This document shows, in pieces, positions 56,284 to 64,000 of a stretch of 64,000 nt of DNA (position 1 is its first letter; each line of letters begins with the position of its first letter). The notes under the pieces were generated by a model. It saw only the letters and a list, made by a program, of their open reading frames with translations. It did no database searches and was not told the origin of the DNA. A program made the position numbers and the translations under genes. This stretch comes from Mycolicibacterium sp. S2-37 (lineage in GTDB: Bacteria > Actinomycetota > Actinomycetes > Mycobacteriales > Mycobacteriaceae). The stretch spans positions 1,054,001 through 1,118,000 of the forward strand of contig NZ_JAFEVR010000004.1 of assembly GCF_017352375.1 (NCBI RefSeq), written 5' to 3'.

Positions 56284-56901
56284 ATGGCGCCCGAGTCGTC
56301 GACGCTGAGCAGCAAAGGGCGACAGACCCGGCTGGCGATCGAGCAGGCGGCCCGGAAGCTGTTCGCCGAAAGGGGCTTTCACGGCACCACGCTCGCAGAG
56401 ATCACCTCGGCCGCCGGAAAGTCGTCCGCCGCGTTCTACCGGTACTTCGACGACAAGGAGGACCTCCTGGCCGCACTGGCCGAGTCCTTCCTGCGCGACG
56501 TCGTGGCCCCGTCCGGCGCGGATGTACCGCTGCCGGCGTCGGCCGAGGATTCCGAGTTCTTCACCTCGGTGGTGACCGGCTACTGGAACATGTTCAAACA
56601 GAACATCGGCATCATGATCGCGGTGGCCCAGCTCGCCGCCTCTCAGCAGCGATTCGCCGACGTGCAGAACCAGTTTCGTCGGTTCGGGATGGACATCGTG
56701 ACCGCATCGGTTCAGCGGGCGCAGGAGCAGGGCTATGGCACCGAACTGAATCCCCAGCACACCGCCGCGGCCATCGCGCTGCTGTTCGAGAATTTCACCT
56801 CCGTGGTGGCCGGCAACTCGGGACTGGGTCTGCAGATCGACGACGCCGACGCGGTCGCGACGCTGTCCACCATCTGGAAGAAGACGCTCTACGGGTTCTA
56901 G
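56284..56901 (+). CDS. TetR-family regulator of the local catabolic genes
   Basis: A 205-residue repressor: helix-turn-helix in RLAIEQAARKLFAERGFHGT, TLAEITSAAGKSSAAFYRYF and a helical ligand domain. It lies inside the same-strand run, 2 bp after the lyase gene and 33 bp before the acyl-CoA dehydrogenase, so it probably senses an acyl-CoA intermediate and controls the cluster. Its own DNA site is not evident within this short gap; the region before the homogentisate dioxygenase gene (51776-51874) is a better place to look. Confidence 0.87.
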   Translation: MAPESSTLSSKGRQTRLAIEQAARKLFAERGFHGTTLAEITSAAGKSSAAFYRYFDDKEDLLAALAESFLRDVVAPSGADVPLPASAEDSEFFTSVVTGYWNMFKQNIGIMIAVAQLAASQQRFADVQNQFRRFGMDIVTASVQRAQEQGYGTELNPQHTAAAIALLFENFTSVVAGNSGLGLQIDDADAVATLSTIWKKTLYGF

Positions 56902-56933
56902 CCGCACTACGACGCTCGAGGAGAGAGATCAAC

Positions 56934-58172
56934 GTGGATTTCAGTCTGCCCGAACACCTTCCGGGTGTGCTCGCCGATATGGACGCATTCATCGAAGCGG
57001 AGATCAAACCGCTGGAACGCGAGCATATGCAGTACTTCGACCGTCGTCGCGAGTACGCGCGCACGGACTGGGAGAACGGCGGGATCCCGCAGCGCGCGTG
57101 GGAGGACCTACTCGACGAGATGCGCCGCCGTGCTGACCGCGCTGGGTGGCTGCGCTACGGGTTACCCACGCAGTTCGGCGGCCGCGGCGGTTCCAACATC
57201 GACATGGCTGTCATTCGAGAACATCTGGCGCACAAGGGTCTCGGCCTGCACAACGATCTGCAGGACGAGTCGTCGATCGTCGGCAACTTTCCGCAGGTCA
57301 TCATGATGGACCGGTTCGGCACCGAGGCCCAGAAGCGGGACTGGATCGAGGCGATGCTCACCGGGAAGCGCTCGATGGCCTTCGGCCTGACCGAACCAGC
57401 CCACGGTTCGGATGCCACTTGGTTGGAGACCACGGCCCGGCGCGACGGTGACGGTTGGGTCATCAACGGCACCAAGCGGTGGAACACCGGCGTGCACCGG
57501 GCGACCCATGATCTGATCTTCGCGCGCACCTCAGGCGACCCCGGTCAGGCTCGCGGCATCACCGCCTTCCTGGTGCCAACGGACGCACCGGGATTCGAGG
57601 TGCCCTACTACTGGTGGACGTTCAACATGCCCACCGACCACGGCGAGGTCGTGTTGACCGATGTGCGGGTGCCCGACGACGCCGTTCTCGGTGAGGTCGA
57701 CCGTGGCCTGGAGGTGGGCCAGACCTTCCTGCACGAGAACCGCATCCGGCAGGCCGCCAGCAGTCTGGGCGCCGCGCAGTACTGCATCGACCGGGCCGTG
57801 GCCTACGCCGGTGAGCGGAAGGTGTTCGGAAAGCCGCTCGCGGTCAACCAGGCTGTGCAGTGGCCGCTGGTCGAGCTGCAGACCGAGGCGCAGATGGTGC
57901 GGCTCCTGGTGTACTACGCGGCGACCGAACTGGACCGCAGCCACCACATGGAGGTCTCGGACAAGGTGTCGATGGCCAACTACCGGGCCAACCGGTTGGT
58001 GTGCGACGCTGCCGACCGGGCCATGCAGGTGCACGGTGGCATCGGTTACAGCCGACACGAACCGTTCGAGCACATCTACCGTCACCACCGCCGCTACCGG
58101 ATCACCGAGGGCGCCGAGGAGATCCAGATCCGCCGGGTCGCGCAACGGCTGTTCGGATTCGGCCGACGGTGA
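56934..58172 (+). CDS. acyl-CoA dehydrogenase, LvaC/ACAD10-like
   Basis: A 412-residue acyl-CoA dehydrogenase-fold enzyme: MAFGLTEPAHGSDATWLETT, WVINGTKRWNTGVHRATHDL, RKVFGKPLAVNQAVQWPLVE and MQVHGGIGYSRHEPFEHIYR with RITEGAEEIQIRRVAQ at the end. The type followed directly by an APH-fold kinase gene and a DUF6285 gene resembles the LvaC of levulinate catabolism and the ACAD half of ACAD10/11, which act on phosphorylated 4-hydroxyacyl-CoAs. The GTG at 56934 has GAGGAGAG upstream. Overlaps the kinase gene by GTGA. Confidence 0.9.
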   Translation: MDFSLPEHLPGVLADMDAFIEAEIKPLEREHMQYFDRRREYARTDWENGGIPQRAWEDLLDEMRRRADRAGWLRYGLPTQFGGRGGSNIDMAVIREHLAHKGLGLHNDLQDESSIVGNFPQVIMMDRFGTEAQKRDWIEAMLTGKRSMAFGLTEPAHGSDATWLETTARRDGDGWVINGTKRWNTGVHRATHDLIFARTSGDPGQARGITAFLVPTDAPGFEVPYYWWTFNMPTDHGEVVLTDVRVPDDAVLGEVDRGLEVGQTFLHENRIRQAASSLGAAQYCIDRAVAYAGERKVFGKPLAVNQAVQWPLVELQTEAQMVRLLVYYAATELDRSHHMEVSDKVSMANYRANRLVCDAADRAMQVHGGIGYSRHEPFEHIYRHHRRYRITEGAEEIQIRRVAQRLFGFGRR

Positions 58173-59137
58173 AGGAGCAGCTGCAGACGGTGCTGCGCCC
58201 GGTACTGGGCCAGGTCACAGTGGAGAACCTGCATCAGTTGACCGGCGGCGCCAGCCGGACCACCTGGGCGTTCGACGCGGTCGGCGGGGATGGCGGGCGC
58301 ACCCGCAGGGCACTCATTCTGCGAACCGGACCGCCCGAGGAGGCGCACGCCTCCATGGAGCTGGAGGCGCGCGCACAGCAGCGGGCCGCCGCGGCGGGCG
58401 CACCGGTGCCCCACATCCTGACGGCGGACGATTCGGCTGCGGCACTGGGCAACCCGTACCTGATCTGCGAGACCATCGGCGGTGAGACGATCGTCCGCCG
58501 CATCTATCGCAATCTGGACGACGCCGGACGCACGCGGCTGCTGACCCAGTGCGCACACGCGCTGGCCGCGATCCACCGCGCGGATCCAGCGGACATCGGG
58601 CTGAGCGAAACCGACCAGCTGACCGAGTGGCACGACCAGCTCGACGCCATGAACGACACGACGGCCACCTTCGAGTGGGCGTTCCGCTGGCTGGCCGCCA
58701 ACCGCCCGGACCCGTCACCCCATGTGCTCGTGCACGGCGACTTCCGGATGGGCAACCTCATCGTCGACGACACGGGGCTGGCGGCAGTCCTGGACTGGGA
58801 ACTCGTTCACGTCGGCGAGTTCTACGAGGACCTCGCCTGGTTCTGCATCCGGGCCTGGCGGTTCGGCGCGGTCGAGGCCCTGGGTGCGGGCGGACTCGGC
58901 AGCATCGAGCAGTTCCTCACCGCCTACGAGGCGGCCGGCGGGCGGGTCGTCGACCGATCCGCCTTCCGCTGGTGGCTGGTCGTAGCCACGCTCCGCTGGG
59001 GAGTCATCTGCCGCTACCAGGCCGAGCGGCACCTGAGCGGCCAGCATCCGTCGGTGGAACTCGCCGCGATCGGACGCCGGGTCTGCGAGACGGAGTGGGA
59101 TCTGCTCGATCTCCTGCAGGGCGGGGGCCCACGGTGA
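58169..59137 (+). CDS. APH/choline-kinase-fold phosphotransferase (LvaA-like)
   Basis: A 322-residue protein of the aminoglycoside-phosphotransferase fold. It has LTGGASRTTWAFDAV at the N-terminal lobe, the catalytic loop LVHGDFRMGNLIVDD (HGD...N) and the metal Asp in AVLDWELVHVGEFYED. This type is the bacterial counterpart of the kinase domain of ACAD10/ACAD11 and of LvaA, which phosphorylates 4-hydroxyvaleryl-CoA. The GTG start overlaps the stop of the dehydrogenase gene, and the stop overlaps the DUF6285 start, so the three are expressed in fixed ratio. Confidence 0.88.
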   Translation: MKEQLQTVLRPVLGQVTVENLHQLTGGASRTTWAFDAVGGDGGRTRRALILRTGPPEEAHASMELEARAQQRAAAAGAPVPHILTADDSAAALGNPYLICETIGGETIVRRIYRNLDDAGRTRLLTQCAHALAAIHRADPADIGLSETDQLTEWHDQLDAMNDTTATFEWAFRWLAANRPDPSPHVLVHGDFRMGNLIVDDTGLAAVLDWELVHVGEFYEDLAWFCIRAWRFGAVEALGAGGLGSIEQFLTAYEAAGGRVVDRSAFRWWLVVATLRWGVICRYQAERHLSGQHPSVELAAIGRRVCETEWDLLDLLQGGGPR

Positions 59138-59484
59138 GCGGGCCGGAATGGCTCTACGGCAGACCCACGGCGGCCGAACTCGTCGCCGCGGTGGCCGACT
59201 TCCTCGACAACGAGGTGCGGGACGCCACAGACGGGCAGGTGAGCTTCCACGCGCGGGTCGCGGCGAACGCGCTGCGCACCGTCGAACGAGAACTGCGCGA
59301 TGCGTCCTCCGGTGCGGCCGTCGCGGCGCTCGCCGCTCTCGGGTTCGGCGACGAGACGCAGCTGGCGGCCGCGATCCGCGCCGGTGAACTCGACGACCGC
59401 GCTGCCGAACTGCTCCCAGCACTGCGTGCGGTGGTCCGGCACCGGCTCGGCGTGGCACATCCCGGTTATGACCAGCCGAGCTGA
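59134..59484 (+). CDS. DUF6285 small helical protein (LvaB-like)
   Basis: A 116-residue helical protein: PEWLYGRPTAAELVAAVADF, LDNEVRDATDGQVSFHARVA, ANALRTVERELRDAS and ELLPALRAVVRHRLGVAHPG. It is the small partner usually encoded after the APH-fold kinase; in the levulinate operon the counterpart LvaB is needed for LvaA activity. The GTG start overlaps the kinase stop (GTGA). It ends the run; a convergent methyltransferase gene follows after 13 bp. Confidence 0.85.
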   Translation: MSGPEWLYGRPTAAELVAAVADFLDNEVRDATDGQVSFHARVAANALRTVERELRDASSGAAVAALAALGFGDETQLAAAIRAGELDDRAAELLPALRAVVRHRLGVAHPGYDQPS

Positions 59485-59497
59485 GCGCGTCGTGTGT

Positions 59498-60130
59498 TCA
59501 GTCGCGCCGCACCCGGGCCAGCCACGCCGGTTCGTCGACTCGGTCTCCGACCGCCAAGCCCAGCGCATCGGCGTGCGCGGGGCCGACCACACCGCGGTAG
59601 ATGGCGGTCTCGACGGCTTCGACGCGCCAGCCGTCGGTGAACGCGGTGCGGATGTCGGCCTCGCTGACCTGCGGACCGAATCCGCGTCCGGCGTCGGACA
59701 GCGCCAGGATGTGGACGACGGCGCCGGGCCGGCACACCGAGGCCAGGCTGTTGACATAGCGCGGCCGGTCGACCTCGTCGAAGACGTGGAACAACGCGCT
59801 GTCGACAACCGTGTCGAACCGCGGGCCGTAGTCCAGCCGCGTGGCGTCGGCGACCTCGAAACGGGCCTGCACACCGCGAGCGGCGGCGTTGTCCTTCGCC
59901 AGCGCGACCGCCCGGGCCGAGTAGTCGATACCCAGCACGTCGTAGCCGAGGCCGGTGAGCAGGATGGTGTGTTCTCCGGCGCCGCAGCCGGCGTCCAGAA
60001 CCGCGCCGCCGATGGCGTCGCGCCGCTCGAGCTCAACGATCGCGGGCTGCGGTTCGCCGATCACCCAGGGTGCGGCACCACCGGCGTAGGCGTCGTCGAA
60101 CAGAGTCTTGGGGGGAGTCGTCTCAGGCAT
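59498..60130 (-). CDS. class I SAM-dependent methyltransferase
   Basis: A 210-residue methyltransferase. The SAM-binding motif I reads GGAVLDAGCGAGEHTILLTG, motif II DVLGIDYSARAVALAKDNAA, and DTVVDSALFHVFDEVDRPRY is motif IV/V. It resembles tellurite/thiopurine-like small-molecule methyltransferases annotated by similarity; substrate unknown. It is convergent with the DUF6285 gene and divergent from the SnoaL gene. Confidence 0.85.
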   Translation of the reverse strand: MPETTPPKTLFDDAYAGGAAPWVIGEPQPAIVELERRDAIGGAVLDAGCGAGEHTILLTGLGYDVLGIDYSARAVALAKDNAAARGVQARFEVADATRLDYGPRFDTVVDSALFHVFDEVDRPRYVNSLASVCRPGAVVHILALSDAGRGFGPQVSEADIRTAFTDGWRVEAVETAIYRGVVGPAHADALGLAVGDRVDEPAWLARVRRD

Positions 60131-60182
60131 GTCCGCAGTGTCGTACCTCGAGCGCAGTTGAGGTCAAGCGGAAGGAATCGCC

Positions 60183-60605
60183 ATGGTTGATCCACCGCGC
60201 GATGCGGTGAACGAGGTGGCCGACCGCCTCTTCGACGCAATTCAGCGCAGTGACGCCGCCGCCGTCGAGGCGATGTGGGCCGACGACGTGCTGGTGTGGC
60301 ACTCCGGCGACCGGCGGGACAACGAACGTGCCCGCGCGCTGCGGGTGATCTGCTGGTTCATCGATCACACCACGCAGCGGCGGTACGAGATCCTCGACCG
60401 CCGGGTGTTCGACGGCGGATTCGTCCAGCAACATGTCCTGCATGCCGTCGGCACCAACGGCAACTCCATCGCGATGCGGGTGTGCATCGTGATCGTCGTG
60501 CGCGGCGACGGTCTGATCGCCCGGATCGACGAGTACTTCGACCCCGCCGACATGGCTCCGCTGCTCGGCGACACGCCCGAGTCGGACAGCGAGACAGTCA
60601 AATAG
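60183..60605 (+). CDS. SnoaL-like (NTF2-fold) protein
   Basis: A 140-residue single-domain NTF2-like protein: VNEVADRLFDAIQRSDAAAV, EAMWADDVLVWHSGDRRDNE and VRGDGLIARIDEYFDPADM. Members of this superfamily are small isomerases, cyclases or non-catalytic binders. GGAAGGA lies 6 nt upstream of the ATG. Stands alone between a methyltransferase gene and a receiver-domain gene. Confidence 0.83.
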   Translation: MVDPPRDAVNEVADRLFDAIQRSDAAAVEAMWADDVLVWHSGDRRDNERARALRVICWFIDHTTQRRYEILDRRVFDGGFVQQHVLHAVGTNGNSIAMRVCIVIVVRGDGLIARIDEYFDPADMAPLLGDTPESDSETVK

Positions 60606-60637
60606 CCGGAGTCGGTCGTCGCAGCGGGTGCAGCCGC

Positions 60638-60643
60638 TAGCAT
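60638..60643 (+). promoter_or_regulatory. -10 element of leaderless receiver-gene promoter
   Basis: TAGCAT ends 6 nt (TCGGGC) before the ATG at 60650. Confidence 0.5.
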
Positions 60644-60649
60644 TCGGGC

Positions 60650-61051
60650 ATGGCAGCACCGTCCCGTACGCTGCGAATCCTCGTCTACAGCGACAACCCG
60701 CAGACGCGGGAGGCGGTGCGGTTGGCGTTGGGCAGGCGCGTCCACCCGGAGCTGCCGGAGCTCGACTACCTCGATGTGGCAACTGCGCCGATGGTGATCA
60801 AACAGCTCGACGCAGGCGGTTTCGACCTGGCCATCCTGGACGGCGAAGCCACCCCGGCAGGCGGTATGGGCGTGGCGAAGCAGATCAAGGACGAGATCGA
60901 CGGCGCACCGCCGATCCTGGTGCTGACCGGCCGGCCGGACGACGCCTGGTTGGCCACCTGGTCGCGTGCGGAAGCAGCCGTACCGCATCCGATCGACCCC
61001 ATCCGCCTGGGCGATGCGGTCGTGTCGCTGTTGCGACTCTCCGACCAGTAG
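60650..61051 (+). CDS. stand-alone receiver-domain protein (Rv3143-like), Lys missing
   Basis: A 133-residue CheY-like receiver without an output domain: Asp15 in LVYSDNP, phosphoacceptor candidate Asp64 in LAILDGEATPAGG and Thr93 in LVLTGRPDD. The conserved Lys of beta-5 is absent; the segment reads EAAVPHPIDPI. It matches Rv3143, which precedes nuoA in M. tuberculosis. Without the Lys, phosphorylation-dependent signalling may be altered. No histidine kinase is near. Translated from a leaderless start (TAGCAT, 6 nt upstream). Its position before the nuo operon suggests a link with respiration, as proposed for Rv3143, but the sequence does not show it. Confidence 0.88.
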   Translation: MAAPSRTLRILVYSDNPQTREAVRLALGRRVHPELPELDYLDVATAPMVIKQLDAGGFDLAILDGEATPAGGMGVAKQIKDEIDGAPPILVLTGRPDDAWLATWSRAEAAVPHPIDPIRLGDAVVSLLRLSDQ

Positions 61052-61221
61052 CGATATCTGAAACCCACTGCCGCGCTGCGTTGTTGACGCATGCGGGGCC
61101 GCGCCGACGCGGTGTGTCGCACTGCTGAACCATACTAACCAAAAGGTGTGGCGCAGATCGCAAACATGGTTAGGCTGTGTGTCAGCTCACATCGACAGCC
61201 CCGAGGGAGCGTTTGGCCGGT

Positions 61222-61596
61222 ATGGACCTGTACACGCCGATCCTGGTACTCGGCGCCATCGCGGCGGTGTTCGCGGTGGTGTCGGTGGTGATCGCCGGCG
61301 TGGTCGGCCCGACTCGCTACAACCGGGCCAAACTCGAGGCCTACGAATGCGGGATCGAACCGCTGTCGCCGACGGGGTCCAACGCCCAGGCGACCGGTCA
61401 GCGATTCCCGATCAAGTACTACCTGACCGCGATGCTGTTCATCGTCTTCGACATCGAGATCGTATTCCTCTATCCGTGGGCCGTCGCGTTCGACAGCCTC
61501 GGACTGTTCGCCCTGGTGGAGATGCTGCTGTTCATGCTCACCGTGTTCGTGGCCTACGCCTATGTATGGCGTCGGGGAGGGCTCAATTGGGACTAG
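61222..61596 (+). CDS. nuoA: NADH-quinone oxidoreductase subunit A
   Basis: A 124-residue membrane subunit of complex I with three helices: [40 protein letters not shown] (the conserved Cys loop), [20 protein letters not shown] and [20 protein letters not shown]. Complex I transfers electrons from NADH to menaquinone. The ATG at 61222 matches the known NuoA start; the frame extends upstream to a TTG. A possible -10 TAGGCT (61171-61176) lies about 45 bp upstream. It overlaps nuoB by 10 bp. Confidence 0.96.
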   Translation: MDLYTPILVLGAIAAVFAVVSVVIAGVVGPTRYNRAKLEAYECGIEPLSPTGSNAQATGQRFPIKYYLTAMLFIVFDIEIVFLYPWAVAFDSLGLFALVEMLLFMLTVFVAYAYVWRRGGLNWD

Positions 61597-62141
61597 AGGA
61601 ACGGTTGCCGGGTGGCATCCTGCTGTCGACGGTCGAGAAGGTCGCGGGCTACGTCCGCGCGGGTTCGCTCTGGCCTGCGACCTTCGGCCTTGCCTGCTGC
61701 GCGATCGAGATGATGTCCACCGCCGGGCCGCGGTTCGACATCTCCCGGTTCGGCATGGAGCGCTTCTCGGCGACACCGCGCCAGGCCGACCTGATGATCG
61801 TCGCGGGCCGGGTCAGCCAGAAGATGGCGCCGGTGCTGCGGCAGATCTACGACCAGATGGCGGAACCGAAATGGGTGCTCGCAATGGGGGTGTGCGCATC
61901 CTCGGGCGGCATGTTCAACAACTACGCGATCGTGCAGGGCGTCGATCACGTCGTCCCGGTGGACATCTACCTGCCGGGCTGCCCGCCGCGGCCGGAGATG
62001 CTGCTGCACGCAATCATCAAGCTGCACGAGAAGATTCAGCAGATGCCACTGGGCGTCAACCGCGACGAGGCCGTCCGGGAGGCCGAACAGGCGGCGCTGG
62101 CGGTACCGTCGACGATCGAGTTGAAGGGTCTGCTGCGGTGA
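61587..62141 (+). CDS. nuoB: NADH-quinone oxidoreductase subunit B
   Basis: A 184-residue subunit that holds the last iron-sulfur cluster N2 next to the quinone site. The four cysteines are visible: [18 protein letters not shown] and LPGCPPRPE. The start is the TTG at 61587 ([18 protein letters not shown]), inside the end of nuoA and with GGGGAGG 6 nt upstream; this agrees with the length of M. tuberculosis NuoB. It is followed by nuoC with a GTGA overlap. Confidence 0.96.
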   Translation: MGLEERLPGGILLSTVEKVAGYVRAGSLWPATFGLACCAIEMMSTAGPRFDISRFGMERFSATPRQADLMIVAGRVSQKMAPVLRQIYDQMAEPKWVLAMGVCASSGGMFNNYAIVQGVDHVVPVDIYLPGCPPRPEMLLHAIIKLHEKIQQMPLGVNRDEAVREAEQAALAVPSTIELKGLLR

Positions 62142-62845
62142 CGGAGGGCAGCGACGTCACCCGCAGTGCCACCGACCCAGGCGCGCACGACCCGGAGATC
62201 ATCGGCGTGCGCCGAGGGATGTTCGGCGCCAAGGGCTCTGGCGACACCTCCGGTTACGGCGGGCTGATCCGGCCGGTCGCACTGCCCGGGAGTTCACCGC
62301 GGCCGTACGGCGGCTACTTCGATGCGGTCGTCGATGCCCTGGCCACCGCGCTGGGCCAGGACGGGTACGACGCGTCCGTCGAGCGCGTCGTCGTGTACCG
62401 CGATGAACTGACGCTGGAGATCACCCGCGCCCAACTGCCCGTCGTCGCAAAGGCACTCCGCGACGACGCGGCGCTGCGGTTCGAACTGTGCCTGGGCGTC
62501 AGCGGGGTGCACTACCCCGGCGACACCGGGCGTGAACTGCACGCCGTGTACCCGCTGATGTCGATCACCCACAACCGGCGAATCCGGCTGGAAGTGACGG
62601 CCCCGGACGATGATCCGCACATCCCGTCGCTGTTTCCGGTGTACCCGACCACCGACTGGCACGAGCGGGAGACCTACGACTTCTTCGGCATCATCTTCGA
62701 CGGCCACCCGTCGCTCACCCGGATCGAGATGCCCGACGACTGGGTCGGGCACCCACAACGCAAGGACTACCCGCTGGGCGGCATCCCGGTCGAGTACCAC
62801 GGTGCCCGGATCCCGCCGCCCGACGAGCGGAGGGCCTACAACTGA
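62138..62845 (+). CDS. nuoC: NADH-quinone oxidoreductase subunit C
   Basis: A 235-residue peripheral-arm subunit. After an actinobacterial N-terminal extension ([40 protein letters not shown]) the conserved part reads [53 protein letters not shown] and [23 protein letters not shown] at 62138 overlaps the nuoB stop; its own stop overlaps the ATG of nuoD (TGATG). Confidence 0.96.
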   Translation: MTEGSDVTRSATDPGAHDPEIIGVRRGMFGAKGSGDTSGYGGLIRPVALPGSSPRPYGGYFDAVVDALATALGQDGYDASVERVVVYRDELTLEITRAQLPVVAKALRDDAALRFELCLGVSGVHYPGDTGRELHAVYPLMSITHNRRIRLEVTAPDDDPHIPSLFPVYPTTDWHERETYDFFGIIFDGHPSLTRIEMPDDWVGHPQRKDYPLGGIPVEYHGARIPPPDERRAYN

Positions 62846-64000
62846 TGAACGTTCCCCCCGACCCGCCCGTCGCGGGCGCTGACACGCGCAACGGCTCCGA
62901 AACGGTGATCGTCGTCGGCGGTGAGGACTGGGAGCAGGTCGTGGCCGCCGCTGAACAGGCGCAGGCCGGCGAACGCCTCGTCGTCAACATGGGGCCACAG
63001 CACCCTTCCACGCACGGGGTGCTGCGCTTGATCCTCGAGATCGAGGGCGAGACGATCACCGAAGCCCGTTGCGGCATCGGCTATCTGCACACCGGCATCG
63101 AGAAGAACCTGGAATACCGGAACTGGACGCAGGGCGTCACCTTCGTCACCCGGATGGACTACCTGTCGCCGTTCTTCAACGAAACCGCCTACTGCCTGGG
63201 TGTGGAGAAGCTGCTCGGGGTCACCCAGGCGATCCCCGAGCGCGCCAACGTGATCCGGGTGATGCTGATGGAGCTCAACCGCATCTCCTCGCATCTGGTC
63301 GCGCTGGCGACCGGCGGGATGGAGCTCGGGGCGATGAGCGCGATGTTCTACGGCTTCCGGGAACGCGAAGAGATTCTGTCGGTATTCGAGATGATCACCG
63401 GGCTGCGGATGAACCACGCGTACATCCGGCCGGGCGGACTCGCCGCCGACCTGCCCGACGGCGCCGTCCCGCGCCTGCGCGAACTGCTCGCGCTGCTGCC
63501 CGGGCGACTGCGCGATCTGGAGAACCTGCTCAACGAGAACTACATCTGGAAGGCCCGCACGCAAGGTATCGGCTACCTCGACTTGGCCGGCTGCATGGCA
63601 CTCGGGGTCACCGGGCCGGTGCTTCGCTCGACCGGACTGCCGCACGATCTGCGCCGCGCCCAACCGTACTGCGGTTACCAGGACTACGAATTCGACGTCA
63701 TCACCGACGACGGCTGCGATGCCTACGGCCGCTACCTCATCCGGGTCAAGGAGATGCGCGAATCGCTCAAGATCGTCGAACAGTGCGTCGACCGGCTCAC
63801 ACCCGGTCCGGTGATGATCGAGGACAAGAAGCTGGCGTGGCCGGCCGACCTCGAGCTCGGCCCCGACGGTCTGGGCAACTCCCCCGCGCACATCGCCCGC
63901 ATCATGGGGCATTCGATGGAGGGGCTGATCCACCACTTCAAGCTGGTGACCGAGGGCATCAGGGTACCCGCGGGGCAGGTGTACACCGCGGTCGAGTCAC
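62845..64000 (+). CDS. nuoD: NADH-quinone oxidoreductase subunit D, 3' end cut by window edge
   Basis: At least 385 residues of the 49-kDa, quinone-binding subunit, continuing past the window. Recognisable are [38 protein letters not shown] (both at the quinone chamber), [38 protein letters not shown] and [21 protein letters not shown] YQDYEFDVI. An extra 40-residue N-terminus ([20 protein letters not shown]) is usual for actinobacteria. Overlaps nuoC by one base. Confidence 0.96.
   Translation, partial: MNVPPDPPVAGADTRNGSETVIVVGGEDWEQVVAAAEQAQAGERLVVNMGPQHPSTHGVLRLILEIEGETITEARCGIGYLHTGIEKNLEYRNWTQGVTFVTRMDYLSPFFNETAYCLGVEKLLGVTQAIPERANVIRVMLMELNRISSHLVALATGGMELGAMSAMFYGFREREEILSVFEMITGLRMNHAYIRPGGLAADLPDGAVPRLRELLALLPGRLRDLENLLNENYIWKARTQGIGYLDLAGCMALGVTGPVLRSTGLPHDLRRAQPYCGYQDYEFDVITDDGCDAYGRYLIRVKEMRESLKIVEQCVDRLTPGPVMIEDKKLAWPADLELGPDGLGNSPAHIARIMGHSMEGLIHHFKLVTEGIRVPAGQVYTAVES

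Noticed and set aside
61163..61182. half IdeR box (GGTTAGGCT) upstream of nuoA
   Set aside because: Only one half-site matches; the other half diverges, and it coincides with an ordinary -10 TAGGCT.

Overview
The window comes from a high-GC, fast-growing mycobacterium (Mycolicibacterium type). Evidence: the block smpB-ftsX-ftsE-proline-rich protein-MscS-prfB then fprA and the block hisN-fadE24-fadE23 ... Rv3143-like regulator-nuoABCD both follow the gene order known from M. tuberculosis; there is an MspA-family porin, an antigen-85 mycolyltransferase, an Rpf, mycobactin genes with an IdeR-type box, a cutinase, and a tmRNA whose tag reads ADSNQRDYALAA. Many start codons lie exactly 6 nt downstream of a TANNNT -10 element, the signature of leaderless mycobacterial transcripts.

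Layout. 1-9.4 kb: end-truncated flavoprotein, a decapitated TetR gene, two back-to-back acyl-CoA dehydrogenases, a TetR regulator with two copies of a palindromic operator, a frameshifted molybdopterin oxidoreductase, a nucleoside-kinase-like P-loop protein, the MspA-family porin and a DUF899/SRPBCC pair. 9.5-15 kb: secreted proteins (unrecognised hydrophobic protein, lipoprotein, trypsin-like protease), a GlxA-type regulator, a small ORF, a GlcG/HbpS protein and a diguanylate cyclase. 15.0-17.3 kb: a small island between a displaced 3' fragment and an intact tRNA-Ala(GGC), carrying an IS3 remnant and a divergent LysR/EamA pair. 17.4-22.2 kb: MFS transporter, phosphoglucomutase and the fluoride locus crcB1-crcB2-DUF190. 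22.2-28.7 kb: mycobactin side-chain genes mbtL-mbtN and, separated by a cell-wall pair (RpfB-like with a transposase-like N-terminus; Lnt homologue with Cys to Ser) and two small genes, mbtK.

28.7-35.1 kb: LLM oxidoreductase, a lipoprotein fusing lytic transglycosylase and DUF1460, a zinc-ribbon SDR, an L,D-transpeptidase and a cutinase. 35.3-43.7 kb: ssrA with a strong terminator, GGDEF-EAL protein, EamA transporter, smpB, ftsX, ftsE, proline-rich protein, MscS channel, prfB; trans-translation RNA and protein partner therefore sit 3.3 kb apart. 43.9-51.3 kb: fprA, hisN, fadE24-fadE23, an acrylyl-CoA-reductase-like MDR, antigen 85. 51.9-59.5 kb: a tightly overlapping same-strand run: homogentisate dioxygenase, alpha/beta hydrolase, CaiB CoA-transferase, HMG-CoA-lyase-like enzyme, TetR, acyl-CoA dehydrogenase, APH-fold kinase, DUF6285. 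The last three resemble the LvaC/LvaA/LvaB set that phosphorylates and rearranges 4-hydroxyacyl-CoAs, so this looks like a catabolic operon for a hydroxylated or branched acid. 59.5-64 kb: methyltransferase, SnoaL protein, atypical receiver protein and the start of the nuo operon, cut by the window end within nuoD.

The most promising oddities are the tRNA-bounded mini-island, the transposase-like/RpfB fusion, the transglycosylase-DUF1460 lipoprotein, the Lva-like operon, the porin with a lengthened constriction loop and the operator that contains its own regulator's start codon. All functions are inferred by reading the sequence and remembering families; no database search was run.
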